Below are positions 1 through 5,372 of a stretch of DNA of 8,407 bases, piece after piece. A model generated the notes under the pieces. The model was given only the letters and a program-made list of their open reading frames with translations, did no database searches and was not told the origin of the DNA. Source of the DNA: Kiritimatiellia bacterium (GTDB taxonomy: Bacteria; Verrucomicrobiota; Kiritimatiellia; UBA8416; SLMC01); the NCBI GenBank assembly GCA_007133745.1, contig SLMC01000182.1, positions 1-8,407 on the forward strand, written 5' to 3'. The position numbers and the translations under genes are program-made. Within the stretch, counting starts at the first letter, position 1, and the number at the start of each line of letters is the position of its first letter.

Positions 1-516
1 CACGTACATGTGCGGCGTATGCGTTGCCTCGTAGGCGCGCCCCGCGGTTCCGTCCGGATCCAGCAGAATCGCCGTCGGCGCCATCTGGCTTTCCTGGGCC
101 CGGCTCTTCCAGGTCGGAATATCGAAATGGCCCTGCTTGCCCGGAGCCGACGAGCAAATCGCCAGCCAAACCACCCCCTGCGCCGTATACTCTCGCTGCA
201 GCGTCTGCATGGCGTCCACGGAATAATGCTTCTTCACAAACGGACAATCCTTGTTGATCCATTCCAGAACCACCACCTTGCCCTTGTACTCGGAGAGCGT
301 ATGCGTCTTCCCGTCCAGATCCGGCAACGTGAAGTCCGGCGCCGCCTCGCCAGGCTTGGCCACCAGAATCACATCCTCCGCCGCCGTCTCGGTAACCTCG
401 GCATCCAACACGGCTTCGTCCGGCGCCTGCGAACGCGAACACGCCATCAATCCCGTCACCATCGCCGCCGCCACCGTCGCCATCGCCACTGTTCTTGTCT
501 TATGCTCTGTTCTCAT
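1..516 (-). CDS. Redoxin/thioredoxin-like lipoprotein, 3' end cut by window edge
   Basis: The frame starts at ATG 516 and is still open at the left edge, giving 172 residues. The N-terminus is a lipoprotein signal: a basic start, an Ala/Val/Met-rich core and a lipobox with L-M-A-C (Cys26). A redoxin fold follows from about residue 55, with the usual opening APDFTLPDLDGK and then a strand leading to N-K-D-C-P-F-V-K-K-H-Y. Cys91 of that motif is the probable redox-active cysteine. The visible part ends in T-P-H-M-Y-V, the cis-proline loop typical of thioredoxin folds. The single Cys in C-P-F-V, rather than CxxC, resembles the peroxiredoxin-like thioredoxin-family proteins. The protein probably acts at an outer or inner membrane as a lipid-anchored thiol reductase or peroxidase; the substrate is unknown. 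The start is supported by a strong Shine-Dalgarno. It lies 61 bp downstream of the DsbD-N-like gene on the same strand, so the two are probably co-transcribed. Confidence 0.85.
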   Translation of the reverse strand, partial: MRTEHKTRTVAMATVAAAMVTGLMACSRSQAPDEAVLDAEVTETAAEDVILVAKPGEAAPDFTLPDLDGKTHTLSEYKGKVVVLEWINKDCPFVKKHYSVDAMQTLQREYTAQGVVWLAICSSAPGKQGHFDIPTWKSRAQESQMAPTAILLDPDGTAGRAYEATHTPHMYV

Positions 517-520
517 GTCT

Positions 521-529
521 CTCCTCCTT
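521..529 (-). promoter_or_regulatory. Strong Shine-Dalgarno for the redoxin lipoprotein
   Basis: Read on the minus strand this is AAGGAGGAG, four bases before ATG 516. It is the best ribosome site in the window and fixes the start of the lipoprotein gene. Confidence 0.8.
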
Positions 530-542
530 GTTGTTGGGTTGG

Positions 543-562
543 TTGTTTGTTTGTTTGTTTGT
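543..562. repeat. Tetranucleotide tandem repeat (TTTG on plus, CAAA on minus)
   Basis: Twenty bases keep a perfect period of four. The array lies between the stop of the DsbD-N-like gene (578) and the Shine-Dalgarno of the redoxin gene (521-529). On the transcribed strand it is an unstructured CAAA run in the leader, followed by further CAAC-like units, about 13 bases upstream of the ribosome site. Confidence 0.85.
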
Positions 563-577
563 GCGTTTTGCCAGCCG

Positions 578-1423
578 TCACGGACGCGCAACCGGCACGG
601 AGACTGCGATCGCCCTATCGGCTGTCCCTGCAGCCGGATCGCCGCGCAAAATCAACACGCCTTCGATCCGCTCAAGTCCTTCGCCCGTGCCCGAAAAACG
701 CGGCAACTCCTTGGCGGCGCCCGGGCCGGCCTCGTCGACATGCCAGCCATCGGAGCCGCGATGCTCGAACACGCCGAAAACCTCCGGCAGAAAGACCGCG
801 CGTTCGGTCCACCCGGCCGCCATGTCCGGCGGCGGAACCGCGCGCATCGTCAAGGCGCGCTCGGTCAATTCGGCGGCGAAAGTCCAGGACGCGTCGGGTT
901 GCGGCAATGCTTGGATCAGACGATCCAGCATCGCGGCATCGCGTCGAACGCCTGCCTCGTCGGCCGGATCGGAGGCAAACGACAAAACAGCCCGATCCTC
1001 GACCGGCAGGCATATATCCTGGCAAATCATCCAGCGCGCCCGGCATACGATACCGGTTACCGGTCCGGCATCGGCCGCAACGGAGAGCTGAAACGGAATA
1101 ATCACCTCCGATTCGTAACCATAGGAAACCAATCCGTCATACTCGTAAATATCGGGAATCGGCCAGGGCAACGGGGTCAGCGAAACGCCGACCGGCGCAT
1201 CCCAGTCGAAACGCGTCGGTTCGCCCGCATCGCCCGGATTGATCCAATAGGCGTGCCAGCCGTCCGGAATGCGGATGCGAACACCCAGAACAAAAGTGTC
1301 CCCGGCCACCGCCTGCGACTGTGCCGATACCAGCGACAACGGCGGCGCTTCGTCCGGCCCCTTCGCGCGCGAACATGCCAGCGCGCCCGCCACCGCCATC
1401 AACACTGGAATCCAACGTTTCAT
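578..1423 (-). CDS. DsbD N-terminal-domain-like lipoprotein (thiol-disulfide relay)
   Basis: This is a complete 281-residue protein. Residues 1-17 form a lipoprotein signal ending in A-L-A-C (Cys17). Residues about 30-145 match the DsbD_N/ScsB-type immunoglobulin-like domain: W-H-A-Y-W-I-N-P-G-D-A-G near residue 56, then Y-G-Y-E-S-E-V near 101, then C127 and the C-x3-C pair Cys134/Cys138 followed by L-P-V-E. In DsbD, this domain takes electrons from the membrane domain and passes them to periplasmic partners. Here the polytopic membrane domain and the C-terminal thioredoxin domain of full DsbD (usually over 550 residues) are absent, so it must be a free-standing lipid-anchored relay or use a membrane partner encoded elsewhere. 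Residues 150-281 are a second region I cannot name. The start is set by the signal peptide; no clear Shine-Dalgarno precedes it. The redoxin lipoprotein follows 61 bp downstream. The first residues after the lipid Cys (C-S-R-x3-P-D-E-A) match that neighbour. Confidence 0.8.
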   Translation of the reverse strand: MKRWIPVLMAVAGALACSRAKGPDEAPPLSLVSAQSQAVAGDTFVLGVRIRIPDGWHAYWINPGDAGEPTRFDWDAPVGVSLTPLPWPIPDIYEYDGLVSYGYESEVIIPFQLSVAADAGPVTGIVCRARWMICQDICLPVEDRAVLSFASDPADEAGVRRDAAMLDRLIQALPQPDASWTFAAELTERALTMRAVPPPDMAAGWTERAVFLPEVFGVFEHRGSDGWHVDEAGPGAAKELPRFSGTGEGLERIEGVLILRGDPAAGTADRAIAVSVPVARP

Positions 1424-1496
1424 AGAGGCAGACTAACAGACGAAAGCGGGGAAGCAAGGTTTTTTCAGAGCCATGAGCGCCTTGTTTCCGCATTGC

Positions 1497-1510
1497 TGTC
1501 ATTAATGACA
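1497..1510. promoter_or_regulatory. Perfect 14-bp palindrome, possible operator
   Basis: TGTCATTAATGACA reads identically on both strands and is not part of the neighbouring microrepeats. It sits 73 bp upstream of the DsbD-N-like start and about 300 bp upstream of the sulfatase start. Its AT-rich centre and size fit a site for a dimeric repressor or activator. The regulator is unknown and no convincing -35/-10 pair was found beside it. Confidence 0.4.
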
Positions 1511-1519
1511 AGAAGATTC

Positions 1520-1554
1520 GGTGGACGATAACGGCGACGAGAAAGGTGGACGAT
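1520..1554. repeat. 10-bp direct repeat flanking a 15-bp segment
   Basis: GGTGGACGAT occurs exactly at 1520-1529 and 1545-1554, a period of 25 bases. The 15 bases between begin with AACGGCGACGAGAA, which recurs inverted at 1579-1592. The arrangement resembles a small insertion flanked by a duplicated target, or a two-copy tandem. Confidence 0.65.
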
Positions 1555-1592
1555 TGGGCGCTCTTTACTCGTTATCCGTTCTCGTCGCCGTT
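1530..1592. repeat. 14-bp perfect inverted repeat, 35-base spacer
   Basis: The left arm AACGGCGACGAGAA is at 1530-1543 and its exact reverse complement is at 1579-1592. The right arm lies inside the hexamer array at 1568-1598, so the left arm is effectively two hexamer units in the opposite orientation. Confidence 0.7.
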
Positions 1593-1598
1593 CTCGTA
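1568..1598. repeat. Degenerate hexamer tandem array, consensus YYCGTT
   Basis: The units are CTCGTT, TCCGTT, CTCGTC, GCCGTT and CTCGTA, in register except for one extra A at 1574. Nothing suggests translation. It belongs to the same repeat block as the heptamer array that follows 18 bases later. Confidence 0.7.
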
Positions 1599-1616
1599 AA
1601 CCGATGGCAGGACCGG

Positions 1617-1651
1617 ACCTCTGACTTCTGATATCTGATATCCGACCTCTG
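1617..1651. repeat. Degenerate heptamer tandem array, five units
   Basis: Five contiguous 7-mers fill these 35 bases: ACCTCTG, ACTTCTG, ATATCTG, ATATCCG and ACCTCTG. The first and last are identical. The middle also forms a near-palindrome, GATATCTGATATC (1630-1642). Translated by chance on the minus strand it gives an S-D-I-R-Y-Q-K-S-E-V type string, which can be mistaken for a small protein. Confidence 0.75.
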
Positions 1652-1655
1652 GGTT

Positions 1656-1671
1656 GCGGGCGTCAGCCCGC
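1656..1671. repeat. GC-rich hairpin after the heptamer array
   Basis: The stem is GCGGGC / GCCCGC with the four-base loop GTCA. It is followed by CTTGTAGAAGCGG, with no T-run, so it is not a typical terminator. A second, weaker inverted pair, GGAATG (1683-1688) and CATTCC (1702-1707), lies just downstream. Confidence 0.6.
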
Positions 1672-1795
1672 CTTGTAGAAGCGGAATGCTGGAATATACG
1701 TCATTCCAAACTTGCCTAAAGTCATGCGCCATGCTTTTATTGACGCAAACAAACATAGAAAAAAAGTCAGGCCCATATTCGGCATCCAAAACAGC

Positions 1796-1801
1796 AAAGG
1801 A
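1796..1801 (+). promoter_or_regulatory. Shine-Dalgarno that sets the sulfatase start
   Basis: AAAGGA lies six bases before ATG 1808. An in-frame ATG at 1712 would add 32 residues but has no ribosome site, and that stretch has no homology-like or signal-like features, so 1808 is preferred. Confidence 0.65.
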
Positions 1802-1807
1802 AACATT

Positions 1808-3337
1808 ATGAACGCACAGCCCAACATTCTTTTCATTATGACCGACGACCACGCCAGCCAGGCGCTAAGCTGCTATGGAAGCCGGGTCAACCAAACGCCC
1901 GGGCTCGACCGCATCGCGAACGAAGGCATGCGTTTCAACCATTGCTACGTCACCAACTCGATTTGCACGCCCAGCCGCGCCACCATCCTGACCGGAACGC
2001 ACAACCACATCAATCGAGTAACGACACTCTCCACCCATCTGGACAACCGACTCCCCAACGTTGCCAAGCATCTCCAAACCGGCGGCTACCAAACCGCCAT
2101 GATCGGGAAATGGCATCTCGGACAGGGACCCGCGCACTGGCCAACCGGATTCGACTTCTGGAGCGTGCTGCCCGGCCAGGGTCTGTACCATGATCCGGTT
2201 TTCTACGAGATGGGCGAAAAAATTGTGGAGCCCGGCTATGTCACGGAGATCACCACGGACAAGAGCCTGAAATGGCTCGACGAACGCGACGCGGACAAAC
2301 CGTTCTTCCTGATGTGCCATCACAAGGCGCCTCATCGGCCGTGGGATCCCAAGCCCGAGCATCGTTCGCTCTATACCGAGCCCATCCCGACGCCGGACAC
2401 GTATGACGACGACTACAGCGAGCGGGCGGAGGCGGCCGGCGCGGCCCGCATGCGCGTCGCGCGCGACATGACCTATGACGATCTCGACCTGATCGAAACC
2501 CCCGAAGCGCCCGGCAAACGCGAAGGCGGCGGAGCGGGCAGGACCATACCGTTCCCCGCCGACGACCAGCTCGACGGATTTTCGCTGCGCTGCCGCAACA
2601 CGGGCGAAACATTCACGTTCAAGAACCAGGCGGAGCTTAAGCGCTTCAAGTATCAGCGCTACATGCAAAAATACCTGCAATGCGTGCATTCCGTAGACGA
2701 GAATGTCGGCCGCCTGCTCGACTACCTGGACGCCAACGGGCTCGCCGAAAACACCCTGGTAATTTACACCTCGGATCAAGGCTTTTTTCTGGGCGAGCAC
2801 GGATGGTTCGACAAGCGCTTCATCTACGACGAGAGCTTCCGCATGCCGTTCCTTGTACGCTACCCGAAGCTCGTGCAAGCGGGCACGACCTGCGACGCCA
2901 TGGCCAGCAACGTCGATTTCGCGCAGACGTTCCTCGACATCGCGGGCCTGCCCCAGCCCAACTACATGCAAGGCCGTTCCCTCAAGCCGCTGCTGGAGGG
3001 GACCGTACCCGACGACTGGACCGATCTGGCCTATCACCGCTACTGGATGAACCAGGACTTTTGCCATAACGCCTACGCGCATTACGGCATTCGCACGCAC
3101 GATTTCAAGCTGATCTACTGGTACAACGAGGATTGCGGCGAGCCGGGCGCCAAGCCGGGAAGCGGTCAGCCCGAGTGGGAGCTGTTCGATCTGCGCAACG
3201 ATCCGCTCGAACTGCACAACGTGTACGCCAACCCGGCCTATGCCGAGACCGTCGCAACCATGACCGCCAAGCTCGAAGCGGAAATGCTGCGCATTGGCGA
3301 CACACCCATGCACAAACCGCAATCCGCGCGATCTTAG
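1808..3337 (+). CDS. Type I sulfatase (formylglycine-dependent, CxPSR)
   Basis: This 509-residue protein is a complete member of the alkaline-phosphatase-like sulfatase family (S1), which hydrolyses sulfate esters, often on polysaccharides. The metal ligands Asp13/Asp14 sit in the N-terminal M-T-D-D-H. Cys53 of C-T-P-S-R (then A-T-I-L-T-G) is the residue converted to formylglycine. G-K-W-H-L-G (100-105) gives Lys101 and His103; H-H-K-A-P-H (171-176) gives a further active-site His; T-S-D-Q-G (321-325) gives the remaining metal ligands; Lys336 follows. The C-terminus has the usual L-F-D-L-R-N-D-P-L-E motif (459-468). The M-T-D-D-H..Q-A-L-S-C-Y-G and K-A-P-H-R-P-W patterns remind me of GlcNAc-6-sulfatase-like enzymes, but the substrate cannot be fixed. 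No Sec or lipoprotein signal is visible at either possible start, so a cytoplasmic location is inferred. It needs a maturase (FGE or anSME), not encoded here. It stands alone, convergent with the ABC genes. Confidence 0.92.
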   Translation: MNAQPNILFIMTDDHASQALSCYGSRVNQTPGLDRIANEGMRFNHCYVTNSICTPSRATILTGTHNHINRVTTLSTHLDNRLPNVAKHLQTGGYQTAMIGKWHLGQGPAHWPTGFDFWSVLPGQGLYHDPVFYEMGEKIVEPGYVTEITTDKSLKWLDERDADKPFFLMCHHKAPHRPWDPKPEHRSLYTEPIPTPDTYDDDYSERAEAAGAARMRVARDMTYDDLDLIETPEAPGKREGGGAGRTIPFPADDQLDGFSLRCRNTGETFTFKNQAELKRFKYQRYMQKYLQCVHSVDENVGRLLDYLDANGLAENTLVIYTSDQGFFLGEHGWFDKRFIYDESFRMPFLVRYPKLVQAGTTCDAMASNVDFAQTFLDIAGLPQPNYMQGRSLKPLLEGTVPDDWTDLAYHRYWMNQDFCHNAYAHYGIRTHDFKLIYWYNEDCGEPGAKPGSGQPEWELFDLRNDPLELHNVYANPAYAETVATMTAKLEAEMLRIGDTPMHKPQSARS

Positions 3338-3354
3338 CGCCCGCGCAAAAATTA

Positions 3355-3375
3355 ATGGGCGTTTTGGACGCCCAT
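3355..3375. repeat. 8-bp-stem hairpin after the sulfatase
   Basis: ATGGGCGT pairs perfectly with ACGCCCAT around the loop TTTGG. It starts 18 bases past the sulfatase stop. There is no T-run after it, so its role in termination is uncertain. Confidence 0.6.
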
Positions 3376-3379
3376 GCTG

Positions 3380-3475
3380 CCCGCCGGCCTTGTGCCGGTG
3401 GAGGCAAACGTTGAGGGAGCAGGCTCTGCGCACCCCTCCCTCAACTTTCTTCACCGCCGGCGCAAGGCCGGCGGG
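3380..3475. repeat. REPIN-like element: two inverted palindromes around a stem
   Basis: The outer parts are two 22-base palindromes at 3380-3401 and 3454-3475. The first has stem CCGCCGGC / GCCGGTGG (one G-U pair) with loop CTTGT. The second has stem CCGCCGGC / GCCGGCGG with loop GCAAG. The second is the reverse complement of the first at 20 of 22 positions. Between them lies an inner perfect inverted repeat, GTTGAGGGAG (3410-3419) and CTCCCTCAAC (3436-3445). Arms 3381-3419 and 3436-3474 have equal length, so the whole unit can fold into one long hairpin. This is the architecture of paired REP sequences. No transposase is present. Confidence 0.6.
3410..3451 (+). terminator. Possible terminator for the sulfatase
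   Basis: The 10-bp perfect stem 3410-3419 / 3436-3445 is followed by TTTCTT on the plus strand. The loop is long (16 bases) and the T-run is broken, so it is only a candidate. It also forms the centre of the REPIN-like unit. Confidence 0.35.
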
Positions 3476-3480
3476 ATCGA

Positions 3481-3540
3481 GAAAATGTGCCAAGTCATTT
3501 TCCGGCATGCTTTCCGGCTCGGGAAAGCCGACGGCTCTAC
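3481..3540. repeat. Three further short hairpins ending at the ABC gene stop
   Basis: GAAAATG (3481-3487) pairs with CATTTTC (3496-3502). GCTTTCC (3509-3515) pairs with GGAAAGC (3522-3528). AGCC (3526-3529) pairs with GGCT (3533-3536), sharing three bases with the second, so these two are alternatives. On the minus strand the last one is preceded by GTAG, whose TAG is the stop codon of the ABC gene. This resembles a REP-type GTAG-plus-palindrome and could also serve as the 3' end of the minus-strand operon. Confidence 0.45.
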
Positions 3541-5372
3541 AGCGCTTTTTGCTGCAGGCAGGTCTGCCGATAGAAGCCCGTTTCTTCCGCCAAGGTTTCG
3601 TGAACGCCCATTTGAACGACGCGGCCCTTGTCGAGCACGATGATGCGGTCGGCAGCGCGGGCGGTGGCGACGCGGTGCGTAATGACCAGGCTGGTCCGTC
3701 GTTCCATAACTCGGTGCAACGTCTCGCGAATGCGCACCTCGGTCTCGGCGTCAAGCGCGCTGGTGGTATCGTCCAGCAGCAGAATCTCGGGATCGGTCAA
3801 TAGCGCCGTCGCCAATGCCATGCGCTGTTTCTGGCCGCCGGACAAGGTCACCCCCTGTTCGCCGACATCGGTCTCGTATTTCATGGGCAATTCCATGATG
3901 AAATCGTGCAGCTCCGCCCATTCGGCGGCACGCATGATTTCGGACGGCGTCGCATCGAGCCGGCCGTAGCGGATGTTGTCGGCCAGCGTTCCCGAAAACA
4001 CCACAGGCTCCTGCTGCACCATGCCGACATGGCGGCGGATGGACGCCGTGGCGGCCTCCTGCAAGTTGACCCCGCCGACGCGAACCTGGCCGCTGTTCGG
4101 ATCGTAAAAGCGCAGCAGCAACTGAAAGATCGTGCTCTTGCCGGAACCGGACGGCCCCATAATGGCCACGCGTTCGCCGGGAAGAACCTGAAAGGAAACA
4201 TCCTCCAGCGCGTTCGCCTCGTTGCCCGGATAGGCGAACGTCACATGGTCGAAACGAATTTTTCCACGCATGCCCGCCAAATCGATCTTGCCGGGCGAAA
4301 CGGCGACCGGCGTCTCGAGTATGGCGAAAACCCGGCGGAGAATGACCGGGACGCTCTGCGCTTCGACCGCCATCGAGGTCAATCCGTTAACCGGCACGAA
4401 AACCGGACCGAGCGCGAATACGAACGCCAGCGCCGAGCCCATCGACATCGTCCCCGTTTGCACCTGCCGCATCAGCAGGTAGGTCAGCGCCGCCGAAGTC
4501 AAGGAGGCCAAAACCGTGGCGGCAAGCGTGATGCCCTGCTGGTAACGGGCCAGTCGCATGCGAACGCGCACCATGTCCGAGGTTATGGCCGCGCACTTGC
4601 TCGTCTCGCGTTTCTCCTGCGCGAACGCCTGCACGACTTGAACATGGGCGATCCGTTCGGCGATATAGCCGTACAGCCGCGAATGCAAGCGGCGAAAGGC
4701 CAAGTGGGTCCGCTCGATGGCCGGTCGAAAAACTTTGAAGACATAGCCGTACACGGGCAACATGCCCGTCACCAGGCAAGCCAGCCGCCAGTTGAGAAAG
4801 AACAGCAATCCCAGCCCGAAGACCAGCTCGAACACATGCGTAACCAAATTGATCGACTGACTCGACATCCAGTTTTGCAGCACGCGCACATCGTCCAGTA
4901 TCCGACTGATGATCTTTCCGGGCGGCATACGCTCGAAAAAACCGATATGCAGCGACTGCAGCTTCTCGTGCAAGGCCCGCCTCAAATCGTACACGACCGA
5001 GCGGCCCGCCGACTGCACCACGCGCGTTCGAATCCACATGGCCGTCAAATAGGCGAGCCAAAGGCCAACCCGAAACGCTATCAGCCACCAGGCCAGAACG
5101 ACATGATGCGCGATATTGTCCATGTCCACGCCGCCGCGATTGACTCGCAACACATCGTCCACCAGAAAACGAGACGTCAACGACATGGCAAAGGGCTGAA
5201 CGGCGACGACCATGGACAACGCCGCCGCCAAAAGAATGCCGCGCCGATAGGGCCGCAGGTAACGGCGGCCGAACTGCGCCATATCCGGCCCTATCCGGCT
5301 CGGTCCGTCTTCCAGATCGGCCAGTGCGCGATCCATAATGGACTGGACCCTTGCGTTTCGGTTGCTCTTCAT
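3537..5372 (-). CDS. ABC exporter half-transporter with Asp at the catalytic Glu position
   Basis: The chosen start at 5372 gives 611 residues: a transmembrane domain of the ABC exporter type (about 30-345) fused to a C-terminal ATPase. In the ATPase: Walker A G-P-S-G-S-G-K-S (406-413), Q-loop Gln454 in V-Q-Q-E-P, canonical signature L-S-G-G-Q (510-514), Walker B I-L-L-L-D-D (530-535), D-loop S-A-L-D, and switch His566 in I-T-H-R. The residue after the Walker B Asp is Asp535, not the catalytic Glu. This is known from the degenerate site of heterodimeric exporters such as TM287/288. It probably pairs with the gene just upstream to export a lipid, drug or peptide across the inner membrane; the substrate is unknown. 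The start overlaps the upstream stop as TGATG. An in-frame ATG at 5405 would add 11 residues but lacks a ribosome site. Confidence 0.9.
   Translation of the reverse strand: MKSNRNARVQSIMDRALADLEDGPSRIGPDMAQFGRRYLRPYRRGILLAAALSMVVAVQPFAMSLTSRFLVDDVLRVNRGGVDMDNIAHHVVLAWWLIAFRVGLWLAYLTAMWIRTRVVQSAGRSVVYDLRRALHEKLQSLHIGFFERMPPGKIISRILDDVRVLQNWMSSQSINLVTHVFELVFGLGLLFFLNWRLACLVTGMLPVYGYVFKVFRPAIERTHLAFRRLHSRLYGYIAERIAHVQVVQAFAQEKRETSKCAAITSDMVRVRMRLARYQQGITLAATVLASLTSAALTYLLMRQVQTGTMSMGSALAFVFALGPVFVPVNGLTSMAVEAQSVPVILRRVFAILETPVAVSPGKIDLAGMRGKIRFDHVTFAYPGNEANALEDVSFQVLPGERVAIMGPSGSGKSTIFQLLLRFYDPNSGQVRVGGVNLQEAATASIRRHVGMVQQEPVVFSGTLADNIRYGRLDATPSEIMRAAEWAELHDFIMELPMKYETDVGEQGVTLSGGQKQRMALATALLTDPEILLLDDTTSALDAETEVRIRETLHRVMERRTSLVITHRVATARAADRIIVLDKGRVVQMGVHETLAEETGFYRQTCLQQKAL

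Larger units (their letters stand above)
1424..1807. other. Non-coding divergent region, 384 bp
   Basis: The region separates the minus-strand DsbD-N-like gene from the plus-strand sulfatase, so it should hold both promoters. I see no supported gene in it. The left part (1424-1510) is ordinary sequence with a palindrome at the end. The middle (1520-1707) is a mosaic of short repeats listed separately. The right part (1708-1807) is AT-rich. A weak promoter-like pair for the sulfatase is TTGCCT (1712-1717) and TTTTAT (1735-1740), 17 bases apart, each matching the consensus at four of six positions; this is only a guess. Confidence 0.6.

Noticed and set aside
10..1531. Plus-strand open frames over the two lipoprotein genes
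   Set aside because: They are low-complexity Arg/Pro/Ala-rich shadows; the minus strand carries lipoboxes, cysteine motifs and a strong ribosome site.
1568..1651. CRISPR array
   Set aside because: The repeats are only 6-7 bases, contiguous and degenerate, without unique spacers, and no cas gene is present.
1740..1779. TTGACG followed by CATATT as a sulfatase promoter
   Set aside because: The spacer is 28 bases, far from the 16-18 expected.
1712..1807. Upstream start for the sulfatase
   Set aside because: There is no ribosome site before 1712 and the extra 32 residues look like translated leader; ATG 1808 has AAAGGA at the right distance.
1565..1852. Minus-strand 95-residue open frame overlapping the sulfatase start
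   Set aside because: Its C-terminal half is the translation of the heptamer and hexamer arrays, its N-terminal part is antisense to the sulfatase leader, and it has no family pattern.
1865..3754. Long minus-strand open frame opposite the sulfatase
   Set aside because: It runs through the sulfatase gene and across the hairpin cluster into another gene and shows no recognisable motif; the sulfatase is certain.
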